From assembly GCF_014202495.1 (NCBI RefSeq), contig NZ_JACHHA010000006.1, positions 1 to 64,000 on the forward strand: 64,000 bases of DNA. Direction: 5' to 3'. This document shows positions 26,572 through 36,088 of this stretch, piece after piece. Source of the stretch: Cerasibacillus quisquiliarum (lineage in GTDB: Bacteria; Bacillota; Bacilli; Bacillales; Amphibacillaceae). The position numbers and the translations under genes are program-made. Numbering within the stretch: the stretch's first letter is position 1; each line of letters opens with the position of its first letter. The notes under the pieces are model-generated. The model ran no database searches. It saw only the letters and a list, made by a program, of their open reading frames with translations, and was not told the DNA's origin.

Positions 26572-28734
26572 TTAATATTTATCTTCTTCCACTCGCATTA
26601 GTCTTAAACCATTCAATGCTACTAAAAGAGTTGCTCCCATATCTGAAAGGATGGCAATCCAAAGTGTTAGCCAACCGGGGATAACCAATAATAAGGCAAT
26701 GAATTTAATTGCTAATGCGAAGGTGATGTTTTGCTTAATTATAGTAAGTGCTTTTCGGCTTAGTTTCACAGAAAATGGAAGTTTTCTTAAATCATCTCCC
26801 ATTAAAGCTACATCTGCTGTTTCAAGGGCAGTATCTGTCCCTGCTCCACCCATTGCAATTCCAACTGTAGAGGCAGCTAACGCAGGGGCATCATTGACAC
26901 CATCCCCAACCATCGCTACGTTGCCATATTTAGATCTCAATTGTTTAATAAATTCTAATTTATCTTGAGGCAATAGTTCTGCTTGAATATCCGTTACCCC
27001 AACATGACCTCCAATTGCATTGGCTGTACCTTTGTTGTCACCTGTAAGCATGATGGTTTTTTTGATTCCAAGTTGATGTAACTTTTGAATGATTTCCTTG
27101 CTGGATTCACGTACTTCATCGGCTACTGCAATGACAGCAAGTATTTCTTTTTCAGTTCCAACCATCATTGCGGTTTTACCTTGATTTTGTAGGTTCTTAA
27201 CAATTTGCTCTTGTTTATTATTAAAGTCAACTGACAGATTCTCAAATAATTTCGGATTTCCAATGTAGTAAGTCGTACCGTTGATAGTCCCCTTAATTCC
27301 TTTTCCTGTGATAGAAGAGAAATCATCCACGATTACATGAGTGTAGGAAATGTTCTCCTCATCTGCTTTTTTCATAATAGCTGAAGCTAGAGGATGCCCG
27401 GAACGATATTCTAATGCAGTAATGATAGACAACATATCTTCTGCATTTACCTGATTGTTCAACATTTTAAAATCTGTTACAACTGGAACTCCTTTTGTAA
27501 GTGTACCCGTTTTATCAAAAGCTATTGCTTTTAAAGCACCCATTTCTTCTAGATAAATTCCGCCTTTGATAAGCACACCTTTTTTAGCTGCATTTCCAAT
27601 TGCTGAAACAATAGAAATAGGAGTTGAAATAACTAATGCACAGGGACAACCAACGACCAATACTGCTAGCCCTTGATAAACCCAAGTTCCCCAGCTGCCA
27701 CCAAATAATAATGGTGGTACTACAGCTACCAGCCCTGCGATAATCATAATAATAGGCGTATAATATTTTGCAAATTTATCTACAAACGCTTGAGAAGGCG
27801 CGCGTTCCCCTTGAGCTTCTTCAACAAGGTGAATGATTTTGGAAATTGTTGTATCTTCAACAAGCTTTGTTACTTTAACTTCAAGTATTCCCTCTTCGTT
27901 TAATGTACCTGCAAAAACTTCATCATCCACTGTTTTCTCAACTGGGACTGACTCGCCTGTAATAGTTGCTTGATTAACAGCCGAGTAACCATGTACTACT
28001 ACACCATCCATAGCAAGCTTTTGACCGGGTTTCACAATCATAATATCGCCAACAGCAATATCATCAACATGAATCATCATTTCTTGCCCATTTCTTCTAA
28101 CAAGCGCCTCTTTCGGAGCAATATCCATTAAAGATCGAATTGATTGTCTTGCTCGGTCCATAGAGAAACGTTCTAAAGCTTCACTAATTGCAAAGAGAAT
28201 AACAACAATTGCACCTTCTGCCCATTCTCCAATAATAGCTGCTCCAATAATAGCCACTGTCATAAGAGTTTTCATGTCAAATTCAAAATGTAGTAAGTTT
28301 TGAAACCCGACTTTAAAGAGTGAATATCCCCCAATAACGATGGCTGCTGCAAACAAAAGGGAAGTAATAATATTATCTTCTCCATTAACAAAATGAGAAA
28401 TATAACCAAAAACAATTAATAAAGAAGCATATAGTAACGTACTGTGTTTTTTATAAAATGGCTCTTTTTCTTCTTTAACCTCTTTTTTCTCTTCCCTTAA
28501 TGGTTTATCTGGAGCGACTTTAAGGTTTTCAAAAGCACCAGCTTTTTCTAATTCCTCGATAGTTGTATTCCCATATACCTCAATTTTAGATGCACCAAAA
28601 TTTACTTTTGCATCATGAACCCCTGATAATTTTTTTACATTCTTTTCGAATTTACCTGCACAATTAGCACATGAAAAGCCTTGTACTCGGTAGGAAGTCA
28701 TTTCCACTTCAGACCGTTCAGCTTGTTCAGACAT
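26572..28734 (-). CDS. cadA: Cadmium/zinc/lead P1B-type ATPase CadA
   Basis: A 720-residue pump. One metal-binding domain is present with [14 protein letters not shown], then the transmembrane CPC motif ([10 protein letters not shown]) and the downstream sequence typical of the Zn/Cd/Pb subgroup; [21 protein letters not shown] and [10 protein letters not shown] are intact. It exports Cd(II), Zn(II) or Pb(II) from the cytoplasm. Its start overlaps the cadC stop by 8 bp, so translation is coupled. Confidence 0.96.
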   Translation of the reverse strand: MSEQAERSEVEMTSYRVQGFSCANCAGKFEKNVKKLSGVHDAKVNFGASKIEVYGNTTIEELEKAGAFENLKVAPDKPLREEKKEVKEEKEPFYKKHSTLLYASLLIVFGYISHFVNGEDNIITSLLFAAAIVIGGYSLFKVGFQNLLHFEFDMKTLMTVAIIGAAIIGEWAEGAIVVILFAISEALERFSMDRARQSIRSLMDIAPKEALVRRNGQEMMIHVDDIAVGDIMIVKPGQKLAMDGVVVHGYSAVNQATITGESVPVEKTVDDEVFAGTLNEEGILEVKVTKLVEDTTISKIIHLVEEAQGERAPSQAFVDKFAKYYTPIIMIIAGLVAVVPPLLFGGSWGTWVYQGLAVLVVGCPCALVISTPISIVSAIGNAAKKGVLIKGGIYLEEMGALKAIAFDKTGTLTKGVPVVTDFKMLNNQVNAEDMLSIITALEYRSGHPLASAIMKKADEENISYTHVIVDDFSSITGKGIKGTINGTTYYIGNPKLFENLSVDFNNKQEQIVKNLQNQGKTAMMVGTEKEILAVIAVADEVRESSKEIIQKLHQLGIKKTIMLTGDNKGTANAIGGHVGVTDIQAELLPQDKLEFIKQLRSKYGNVAMVGDGVNDAPALAASTVGIAMGGAGTDTALETADVALMGDDLRKLPFSVKLSRKALTIIKQNITFALAIKFIALLLVIPGWLTLWIAILSDMGATLLVALNGLRLMRVEEDKY

Positions 28735-29095
28735 TTACCTCCACCTCTTTCTTATGTGTTAATGCAATCATCATAATTTGTTTGATATGTTCGTCGTTTA
28801 ATGAGTAAAAGGAAAGCTTTCCTTCTTTTCTATAGTTGACAATCCTTTGCTTATAAAGTGTTCGTAAATGATGAGAAGCATTAGCAACTGTAACGCCTAA
28901 GATATTAGCTATATCACAAACACATAGTTCATCTTCCTGACACAAAGCATAGGTGATTTTTGCTCTATTTTCGTCGGCAATTGCTTTTAACATTTGAGAA
29001 ACACCTGAAATATCTACTGTTTGTAGATCACCCTGTATTCGATTAACCTTTTCCTCGTCATAACAAAAAATTTCACAAGTATCTTTCTTATTCAA
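28727..29095 (-). CDS. cadC: Cadmium repressor CadC
   Basis: A 122-residue ArsR/SmtB repressor. The metal site residues Cys7, Cys11, Cys58 and Cys60 (DTCEIFC; ELCVCD) have the same numbering as S. aureus pI258 CadC, so Cd/Pb sensing is well supported. The winged helix is [13 protein letters not shown]. Translation starts at TTG 29095 after GAGGTG; the ATG five bases upstream is followed at once by a stop. It autoregulates through the repeats at 29107-29171. Confidence 0.95.
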   Translation of the reverse strand: MNKKDTCEIFCYDEEKVNRIQGDLQTVDISGVSQMLKAIADENRAKITYALCQEDELCVCDIANILGVTVANASHHLRTLYKQRIVNYRKEGKLSFYSLNDEHIKQIMMIALTHKKEVEVNV

Positions 29096-29106
29096 TTCAT
29101 CACCTC

Positions 29107-29171
29107 ATTCAAGTATTCGCTTGATTATATAATAACTTTTTCCAGCACAACATTCAAGCATATACTTGAAT
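29107..29171 (-). promoter_or_regulatory. cad promoter with two CadC operators
   Basis: Two copies of ATTCAAG-n6-CTTGA(A/T)T, at 29107-29126 (last arm imperfect) and 29152-29171 (perfect), bracket a minus-strand promoter TTGAAT, 17 bp, TATTAT. One operator covers -35, the other the start region. Confidence 0.8.
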
Positions 29172-29307
29172 GAAATAAAAAAGAAATGGGTATTTCCAAT
29201 TCTAAAAAGTACTTCTTCAATTTCCCATTTAAGTCAAACAATCACATAAGGTCCCATTTCTCTTATCTAGTATTTCATTGTAATATCAGTATGAAGGAGG
29301 ATTAGAT

Positions 29308-31008
29308 ATGGATATATCAAGAGTTGCAATTTATGCTCGTGTAAGCACAGAAGAACAGGCAAAAGAAGGTTTTAGTATAGCCGCGCAACTTCAAACACTT
29401 CGGCAATATGCTCAAATTTATAACTGGGAGGTGATTGATGAATATGTCGATGAAGGAATTAGTGGTAAATCCGTAAAAGGACGGCCTGAAATGAAAAGAC
29501 TAATTAAAGATGTAGAGAATGAGAGATTTGATGCTGTAATAGTTTGGAAAATTTCCCGACTTTCAAGAAATATGCTAGAAACACTCATGATTCTAGATAA
29601 GTTTGAAAAATACAACGTGAAATTTATATCCTACTCAGAAAACTTTGATACCAGTAGTCCTATAGGTCGTTTAGTACTTCAAATTATGGCCTCAATCGCT
29701 GAAATGGAGCGAAATACATTAGCGGAAAACGTTAAGCTTGGGATGAAACAGAGAGCTTTGGAAGGGAGATGGAACGGCGGGGTTGTATTTGGATATGACA
29801 CTGTTAAGAAGGAGCTAGTTATCAATGAAAAGGAAGCTGAAGTAGTACAGTTAATCTATCATATGTATGCAAATGGCAAAGGGCTAAGAGCGATTTCTAA
29901 CCACTTAAATAAAGCTGGATATAAAACCAAGCGTAATCGTTATTTCTCCATCAATGGAGTAGCACAAATCCTAGACAATGTAATATATAACGGTAAAATC
30001 AGTTGGCTAAAATTTGAAAATTGGGATTCCAAAAGAAGAAAAGGGAAAAATCCAAATCCTATTCTTGTAGAAGGAAAACATGAACCTATTATTTCGGACG
30101 AACTATGGAGCGTTGTACGAGCAAGGAGAAAAAGTAAATCATTTAAGCAGCGTCAATCAAACGAACCATTTTTAATAAGTCAGCTTTTACGTTGTCCTGA
30201 TTGTGGTCAAGGAATGGTGCCATCAATAACAACTTATACACGAAAAGATGGGACGAAACGAAAACATCGTTATTATGTCTGTAGCGATTTTCATAATAAA
30301 GGATCTGCTGCTTGTAAAGCTAATTCCATTAAAGCATATGAAGCAGAAGATACAGTTATTAAAAGGATCCAACAATTTTGTTCTAATAAGAAAAAACTTT
30401 ATAAGACACTAACAGAAATAAGTTCAACTTCTGCCCATGCGATAAAACGGCTTAATATAGAACTAGAAGAGATTGAAAAACAACTAAAGGAAATAGAACA
30501 ATTACAAGCAAAGTATATGGAAGCCTTTGAGAAAAACACTCTCCCAATAGATATTCTGCAAGAAAGATTACAAAAGGTTTCCGATGATAAAAGGGGGTTC
30601 GAACAAAGAAAAAATGAGGTTATAATGCAATTAGGTTCTATCGACTCAAAAGTAATTCAACCAGATTTGATTGAAAAATTACTGAAGAAATTCCTATCTG
30701 TTTACAAGAAGACATCTAGGGAAAATAAAAAACAATTACTTCAGTTGTTAATCAATAATATCTCAATCAAGCAAATAGATAAATCTAGAACCATAAAAAA
30801 CATAGAACTTGAATTTGATTTTACTGAACTGAATATATCGAAAACCTTTATACTAATCCACTTGTTGTATCGAGAAACGGATAATGAACATACATTTTCA
30901 ATACCCGCTTCCGATAAAGAATTACCACCTTATTTACAAAAGTTTTTGCCTCTATTTGTGGTACGGTTCCCCCTGCATAATCTTAAACCCCCGATAAATC
31001 TGCTCTAA
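29308..31008 (+). CDS. Large serine recombinase at the rlmH junction (Ccr-like)
   Basis: A 566-residue large serine recombinase: resolvase domain with catalytic Ser13 (YARVSTEEQ), [11 protein letters not shown], recombinase domain, zinc ribbon ([19 protein letters not shown]) and a coiled coil of about 365-450. GGAGG precedes the ATG. The gene points at rlmH, and its last 57 bases (about 18 codons, [16 protein letters not shown]) overlap the 3' end of rlmH on the other strand. That places it at the island end, as for enzymes that cut at their own attachment site. Staphylococcal CcrA/B/C recombinases insert SCC elements at this same gene end. I infer that it integrated this island. Confidence 0.93.
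   Translation: MDISRVAIYARVSTEEQAKEGFSIAAQLQTLRQYAQIYNWEVIDEYVDEGISGKSVKGRPEMKRLIKDVENERFDAVIVWKISRLSRNMLETLMILDKFEKYNVKFISYSENFDTSSPIGRLVLQIMASIAEMERNTLAENVKLGMKQRALEGRWNGGVVFGYDTVKKELVINEKEAEVVQLIYHMYANGKGLRAISNHLNKAGYKTKRNRYFSINGVAQILDNVIYNGKISWLKFENWDSKRRKGKNPNPILVEGKHEPIISDELWSVVRARRKSKSFKQRQSNEPFLISQLLRCPDCGQGMVPSITTYTRKDGTKRKHRYYVCSDFHNKGSAACKANSIKAYEAEDTVIKRIQQFCSNKKKLYKTLTEISSTSAHAIKRLNIELEEIEKQLKEIEQLQAKYMEAFEKNTLPIDILQERLQKVSDDKRGFEQRKNEVIMQLGSIDSKVIQPDLIEKLLKKFLSVYKKTSRENKKQLLQLLINNISIKQIDKSRTIKNIELEFDFTELNISKTFILIHLLYRETDNEHTFSIPASDKELPPYLQKFLPLFVVRFPLHNLKPPINLL
30940..30978. other. Probable attachment junction at rlmH 3' end
   Basis: On the minus strand, rlmH ends GGGGAACCGTACCACAAATA with stop TAG at 30954-30952 and island DNA follows. 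The encoded GEPYHK-stop corresponds to the rlmH end that carries the SCC attB in staphylococci. No second copy of this sequence was found to the left, so the other end lies beyond the window. Confidence 0.55.
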
Positions 31009-31431
31009 CAAAATCAGTCGCATAAGCTGGTGGGGGAAGGTCATTTTTGAAAATGAAAGAGCATAGTCACTTCGCTTTCGAACATCGTCACTCAGACCTA
31101 GGGAGCCACCGATGACAAAAGTAATTTTGCTTTTTCCATAAGTTGCTAGGTCTTCAAGCTTTTCGGCTAATTGTTCAGATGTAAGCATTTTACCTTGTAA
31201 ATCAAGTGTGATGACATAAGTATCGGGTGTGACCTTAGCTAAGATGCGATCGCCTTCCTTTTGTTTTACTTCCTGTTCTTCACTGGCACTTAATGATTCA
31301 GGTGCTTTTTCATCGGGTACTTCAATGATTTTTACTTTTGCGTAAGCGCTTAGTCGCTTCAAATATTCGGCTATGCCTTGTTTTAAATATTTTTCTTTTA
31401 ATTTTCCAACAGAAACAATTGTGATATTCAT
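30952..31431 (-). CDS. rlmH: 23S rRNA pseudouridine methyltransferase RlmH
   Basis: A 159-residue SPOUT methyltransferase (yydA/orfX) that N3-methylates the pseudouridine in helix 69 of 23S rRNA. The trefoil-knot residues [14 protein letters not shown] and the C-terminal [18 protein letters not shown] are intact, so island insertion left the protein complete. AAAAAGGA precedes the ATG. It ends the chromosomal backbone at the island border. Confidence 0.97.
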   Translation of the reverse strand: MNITIVSVGKLKEKYLKQGIAEYLKRLSAYAKVKIIEVPDEKAPESLSASEEQEVKQKEGDRILAKVTPDTYVITLDLQGKMLTSEQLAEKLEDLATYGKSKITFVIGGSLGLSDDVRKRSDYALSFSKMTFPHQLMRLILLEQIYRGFKIMQGEPYHK

Positions 31432-31534
31432 ATATGTTCGTCCTTTTTAATTGTCGTATTTTCATCTAGTGTAACAAACATATCATATTTCTCTAAATAA
31501 TATATGCCGCTACTATAGATACCTGTCTATAAAT

Positions 31535-31573
31535 AAAGGACGATACTTTTTAACAATAAATGTATCGTCCTTT
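31535..31573. terminator. Terminator downstream of carboxypeptidase gene
   Basis: A 12-bp stem AAAGGACGATAC/GTATCGTCCTTT with A and T runs on both sides, between the carboxypeptidase gene and rlmH. Confidence 0.85.
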
Positions 31574-31646
31574 TTCTTGTCATCTCGTTAGCCTAAATCA
31601 CTAAAAATGAGATGTCTTCTAGAAAAAATAAGCTCAAAATCTCTTA

Positions 31647-33215
31647 TCATTTATTAAATTTATGTTTCGCTAATACGGTTGCAATATCATCTTGAATATC
31701 TGTTAAGGAACTGCCGATTTGGTTATTAATTAAAATTGAAAAGATAAGTTTCTCACCATCGGCTGATGTGACATATCCGGATAATGTATTAACTCCTGTT
31801 AATGAGCCTGTCTTTGCTTTGACATTACCTTTTGTCGGCTCTTCTGTCATACGGAATCGTAATGTTCCACCGACTAAGCGTTCCGATTCTCCGGCAACAG
31901 GTTGAGCATTTTCAAAAATATCAAACCACGGTTCTGATTGAACAGTGTAGAGAAGTTGAGTAAGCGCATCGGTAGTGACAAGGTTTTTATGTGACATACC
32001 GCTCCCATCACGTAGTAAAACATGTTGTTTATTCATCCCGTAAGATTCAATCGTATCTTCCATAACTTCAAGACCTTTATCCCAACTTCCCTCATCATAA
32101 ACGATGCGCCCCATTTCTTTGACAAGGGTTTCTCCATGGCCATTGTTACTTAATTTCATGAAAGGAATCATCAACTCTTCTAAAGTTATTGATTTTTTGG
32201 ATGTTAATGTTGTTAATTTTTTAGGAGCAATGCCTTTTTTCTGTTTATGTTTTCCAATGAATGTAATATCTTGTTCAGTTAATGATTTATGAAAAACGTC
32301 TAATGTATATAATGCTGGGTCCCAAACGGTACGCCAGACACGTGTTTCATTCGCCCCGACTGGAATGGTTCCATTAATAATCATACGATTTGTGCCATGT
32401 TCACGTTCGACTGTTATTTTACGATCAGCATCTTTCGCCACTGTTTTAGCGCGATTAACAATTTCTATCACATCTGTCTCTGGCGTTAACTTGACTGTCG
32501 GGGGATCGTTTATTTCTTTACCAGGGAATACTTCGACAATCACTGTGCTTGCATCATAATCATCATTCGGTGAAAGTGTTAAAGCTGATATTGGAGCACC
32601 TGGATAATTTTCCTCATCTGACCAATTGAGATCTTGTGAATAACGGACATCGTCATACCAGCTTTCGTCTGCAATTAAATCTCCCTTAATTTTTTGAATA
32701 CCTTTTGCTTTTAAGTCTTTAGCAAATTGATCAAGATCTTCCTTTAATAAAGTTGGATCACCTTGACCAATCATATAAAGATTACCTTGTAGAACTTGTC
32801 CTTTAATGTTCCCATCTGTTGCAATTGTCGTATTAAATCGATAATCTGGTCCTAACACATTGAGTGCAGTCACTCCTGTTATTAATTTCATATTTGAAGC
32901 TGGGTGTAAATGTAGTTGTCCATTCTGTGTATAGATGAGTTCGCCATCTTGGGCGCGCCGGACACTTACACCGATACTGACCCCGTCCAATCGTGGATCA
33001 CTTAAAATTTGGTCGATCTTTTTCTTTAATGATTCGTCTGTCATTTGCTTTGCTTGTGATATTTGGCGTGATGATGTTTTAGAAGCGATGGCTTCTGATG
33101 ATTTTGCCGCGGTTGCTTGTGAAGGGTTTGTCTCATGGTGTGGAAATAACGTAAGCCCAAAACATAATAAAATAACAATAAAATAGCGCCACTTTCTTAC
33201 AATTGGCATCTTCAT
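31647..33215 (-). CDS. dacC: D-alanyl-D-alanine carboxypeptidase/endopeptidase (PBP4 type, S13)
   Basis: A 522-residue class C low-molecular-weight penicillin-binding protein with an N-terminal signal peptide. The three active-site motifs are visible: SNMK in HPASNMKLITG, the GSGMSHKN segment, and KTG in VKAKTGSLTG. It trims or cleaves peptidoglycan stem peptides outside the membrane; B. subtilis DacC is the nearest named relative by type. It has no operon partner and ends at a strong terminator. Length fits the S13 family with its inserted domains. Confidence 0.88.
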   Translation of the reverse strand: MKMPIVRKWRYFIVILLCFGLTLFPHHETNPSQATAAKSSEAIASKTSSRQISQAKQMTDESLKKKIDQILSDPRLDGVSIGVSVRRAQDGELIYTQNGQLHLHPASNMKLITGVTALNVLGPDYRFNTTIATDGNIKGQVLQGNLYMIGQGDPTLLKEDLDQFAKDLKAKGIQKIKGDLIADESWYDDVRYSQDLNWSDEENYPGAPISALTLSPNDDYDASTVIVEVFPGKEINDPPTVKLTPETDVIEIVNRAKTVAKDADRKITVEREHGTNRMIINGTIPVGANETRVWRTVWDPALYTLDVFHKSLTEQDITFIGKHKQKKGIAPKKLTTLTSKKSITLEELMIPFMKLSNNGHGETLVKEMGRIVYDEGSWDKGLEVMEDTIESYGMNKQHVLLRDGSGMSHKNLVTTDALTQLLYTVQSEPWFDIFENAQPVAGESERLVGGTLRFRMTEEPTKGNVKAKTGSLTGVNTLSGYVTSADGEKLIFSILINNQIGSSLTDIQDDIATVLAKHKFNK

Positions 33216-33360
33216 TACAAAACCCCTTTCTGATATATTTAAATTATCTCACTATTACTTTATTTAAATATACCATTATTTATTAGAAAAAGCATGTTTA
33301 TATGATAAATATGTTAAAATAAATAAAATTAAATGATCGCTTTAAAGGGGGAGACTTTGC

Positions 33361-33906
33361 TTGTTTGTTTATGAAGTTGATGAAGAGATTATATTAAAGA
33401 TGATGAATACAATGAATGCCGAAAGATTATTTGAAATTACGGATCGCTCACGGGATTATTTAAAAGAATGGTTGCCTTGGTTAGATCATACAACAAAAGT
33501 TGAACATTCGAAGCATTTTATTGAGCAAGCTTTTCAAAGTCATGCAGACCGACGTGCATTAATATCAGGTATTTTTTATCACAATGAGTTGGTCGGTGTG
33601 ATTTCTTATAATTATTTTGATTGGACAAATCGAATCGGCTATATCGGATATTGGCTGGATCAACATTATCAAGGAAAAGGAATTATAACACGTTCTGTTC
33701 ACGCGTTAATAGACTATGGTTTTGACGTGCTTAAATTAAACCGCATTGATATTCGAGCAGCAGTTGAAAATAAAGCGAGTCGGGCTGTTCCAGAACGACT
33801 CGGATTTAAACGAGAAGGCGTTCTTCGCCAATCGGAGTGGCTTTATGACCATTATGTTGACCATGTCGTTTATAGCATGCTTGCTCACGAATGGCAAGAT
33901 AAGTAA
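33361..33906 (+). CDS. GNAT N-acetyltransferase (RimL-like)
   Basis: A 181-residue acetyltransferase of the RimL/RimJ type. The acetyl-CoA loop region reads GYWLDQHYQGKGIITRSVHAL, followed by LNRIDIRAAVENKASRAVPERLGF. The usual substrates are protein N-termini or small amines; not resolved here. The start is TTG at 33361 after GGGGGAG. It is a single plus-strand gene between minus-strand neighbours, with a hairpin downstream. Confidence 0.88.
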   Translation: MFVYEVDEEIILKMMNTMNAERLFEITDRSRDYLKEWLPWLDHTTKVEHSKHFIEQAFQSHADRRALISGIFYHNELVGVISYNYFDWTNRIGYIGYWLDQHYQGKGIITRSVHALIDYGFDVLKLNRIDIRAAVENKASRAVPERLGFKREGVLRQSEWLYDHYVDHVVYSMLAHEWQDK

Positions 33907-33972
33907 ATACATCTCTAAAGATTTTTTAGTGATTTATAAACATCTATGCTGTATGCTCTTCAAATCATTATG

Positions 33973-33988
33973 TATTACCCGGGAAATA
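33973..33988. promoter_or_regulatory. Candidate Noc-binding site
   Basis: TATTACCCGGGAAATA differs at one position from the Noc-site form TATTTCCCGGGAAATA. It is intergenic, downstream of the acetyltransferase gene. Confidence 0.6.
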
Positions 33989-34011
33989 TCGACATCATTT
34001 TTGTAAAGATA

Positions 34012-34050
34012 AGAAGTCACTCAACCTTTTATGATTGTTGGGTGACTTCT
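34012..34050 (+). terminator. Hairpin after acetyltransferase gene
   Basis: AGAAGTCACTCAAC pairs with GTTGGGTGACTTCT with one mismatch. The U tract is weak. Confidence 0.45.
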
Positions 34051-34076
34051 ACACCTTAGTATCGTTGTGTAACAAA

Positions 34077-34118
34077 AAACAAGTAAAGGTAAGGTATTAG
34101 CCTTCCCTCCACTTGTTT
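34077..34118 (-). terminator. ABC transporter terminator
   Basis: An imperfect long stem AAACAAGT..GGAAGG / CCTTACC..ACTTGTTT, followed in minus-strand sense by TTTTTTGTT. Confidence 0.65.
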
Positions 34119-34144
34119 ATTTTCAAGGAATGACTCAATCATCC

Positions 34145-35860
34145 CTAATTCATTTGGACATGATGAAGTTGAGCAAATAAACCATTACGCTTTACGAGTT
34201 CATCATGTTTACCTTCTTCCTCTATCCCGTTCTCTGTAATAACCATAATACGATCTGCATTTCGAATGGTTGCTAAACGATGTGCAATGACAATCGTTGT
34301 TCGATCCTTTGATAGATCTTCCAATGCTTCTTGAATAATGCGTTCTGTTTCTGTATCAAGAGCTGATGTTGCTTCATCAAGAATTAATATCGGTGGATTT
34401 TTTAAAAACATCCGTGCGATGGCGATGCGTTGTTTTTGACCACCAGATAATTTTAAGCCTCTTTCACCTACTTCTGTTTCATAGCCGTGTGGGAGTTTTT
34501 GAATAAATTCATCTAGATGAGCACGTCGAGCTGCTTCTTCAATTTCGCGATCTGATGCATGTAAATTCCCATAAGCAATGTTTTCGCGAATCGTCCCTGT
34601 AAATAAAAACACATCTTGTTGAACGATGCCGATTTGTTTTCTTAAGGAATGTTTCGTCATATCTCGAATATCAATACCATCAATTGTAATTTGTCCACTA
34701 TCCACATCATAGAAACGTGGAATCAATGATGCAATCGTTGTTTTACCTGCACCAGATGGACCGACTAAGGCAACTGTCTCACCTGCTGTTATATTAAAAC
34801 TCATCGCTTTTAAAATCGGTCCTTGTTCTTTCTCATAACCAAATGTCACCTTATGAAAGGAAATATATCCTTGGAGTGCTTTAACATCTTTAGCGTCTTT
34901 CCGATCGACAACATCTGGATCTTCGTCAAGTAGTTCACAAAATCTTTTAAATCCGGCCATTCCTTTTGGATACAATTCAAGGAGAGCGGTAATCTTTTGA
35001 ATCGGTTTAAATAGAACATTTGTAAACAAGACAAAGCTAACAAGTTCACCATACGTCATCTTCTGTTGGAATGTAAGCCAAGCTCCAACAACTAAGACAA
35101 TGAGTATCATTAAATGCATCATTAAATAGATACTAGAATTTACTCTTGCCATAACACGATATGCACCTAACTTCGCTTTACGGAAATTTCTATTTTCTCT
35201 TGTAAAGCGGCTCATTTCATACGCTTCATTTGTAAAAGATTGAACGACACGTGCTCCTGAAACAGCATCCTCTACTTTTCCGTTTATTTCAGCAATTTCT
35301 TCATACATCTTCTTCCATGCCCGGCTCATCTTCATATTACTATAAGCCATCAGGAAAATAAGAATCGGTACAATAAATAATAAGATAACTGATAAATGAA
35401 TATTAATATTAAACATTAAAATAAAAGCACCGATAAACGTCATCGTAGCAATAAAGAAATCTTCTGGTCCATGATGTGCCAGTTCACCAATTTCAAATAA
35501 GTCATTCGTAATTCGACTCATTATATTTCCTGTCTTCGTATTATCAAAAAACTTAAAGCTTTGTTTTTGAACATGGGCAAACAGTTCCTGCCTTAGATCT
35601 GTTTCAATATTAAGGCCTAATTTATGTCCCCAATATGTCACAACATATTGCAATGCAGAACTTAATAAGTAAACTAATAAAAGCAAAATACCGACAGCAA
35701 TGATCATATTCCAATTGCCACCTGGAATAAGGTCATCAATAAACGTCTGTACGGCAACTGGAAACACAAGCTCTAACAATGCAACAATTACAGCACTTGT
35801 AAAATCAATGAGAAACAACCGACGATGTGGTTTATAGTATGAAAAAAATCGTTTCATCAT
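34145..35860 (-). CDS. ABC exporter, fused membrane and ATPase domains
   Basis: A 571-residue half-transporter of the multidrug/lipid exporter class: six transmembrane helices (about residues 15-320) and an ATPase with Walker A GPSGAGKTT, signature LSGGQKQRIAIAR, Walker B ILILDEATSALD and the H-loop VIAHRLAT. ATG at 35860 with GGAAGTG upstream is preferred to the GTG at 35935. Being a homodimer candidate, it needs no partner gene. The substrate cannot be named. It sits in the rlmH-htrC interval, directly beside a DnaA-box cluster. Confidence 0.9.
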   Translation of the reverse strand: MMKRFFSYYKPHRRLFLIDFTSAVIVALLELVFPVAVQTFIDDLIPGGNWNMIIAVGILLLLVYLLSSALQYVVTYWGHKLGLNIETDLRQELFAHVQKQSFKFFDNTKTGNIMSRITNDLFEIGELAHHGPEDFFIATMTFIGAFILMFNINIHLSVILLFIVPILIFLMAYSNMKMSRAWKKMYEEIAEINGKVEDAVSGARVVQSFTNEAYEMSRFTRENRNFRKAKLGAYRVMARVNSSIYLMMHLMILIVLVVGAWLTFQQKMTYGELVSFVLFTNVLFKPIQKITALLELYPKGMAGFKRFCELLDEDPDVVDRKDAKDVKALQGYISFHKVTFGYEKEQGPILKAMSFNITAGETVALVGPSGAGKTTIASLIPRFYDVDSGQITIDGIDIRDMTKHSLRKQIGIVQQDVFLFTGTIRENIAYGNLHASDREIEEAARRAHLDEFIQKLPHGYETEVGERGLKLSGGQKQRIAIARMFLKNPPILILDEATSALDTETERIIQEALEDLSKDRTTIVIAHRLATIRNADRIMVITENGIEEEGKHDELVKRNGLFAQLHHVQMN

Positions 35861-35895
35861 GATGCATTCACTTCCTTCCAAATTAAACACACAAT

Positions 35896-36029
35896 ATATC
35901 CACAAAGTTATCCACATATGCACAAATGTTCCCACTTATATTGTGTGAGAAAAAATGTTCGCTACTAAACCTAGGGATAACGACTATTTATCAACAGTTT
36001 GTGGATAACTTTAGTGGAGTTGTGGATGA
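35896..36029. other. DnaA-box cluster
   Basis: Two exact boxes, TTATCCACA at 35908-35916 and its inverse TGTGGATAA at 36000-36008, plus four one-mismatch boxes: ATATCCACA 35896, ATATGCACA 35916, TTATCAACA 35988 and TGTGGATGA 36021. They form two groups of three about 80 bp apart in a 190-bp intergenic region. B. subtilis has a comparable non-origin DnaA cluster near yydA, the rlmH orthologue. Confidence 0.75.
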
Positions 36030-36053
36030 ATCTGTGAAAAACTTATATCTTTT

Positions 36054-36088
36054 AAACAAGCTATCTCTTCAAATGAGATAGCTTGTTT
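36054..36088 (-). terminator. htrC terminator
   Basis: A perfect 14-bp stem AAACAAGCTATCTC/GAGATAGCTTGTTT with a 7-base loop, overlapping the last codon of htrC. Confidence 0.85.
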
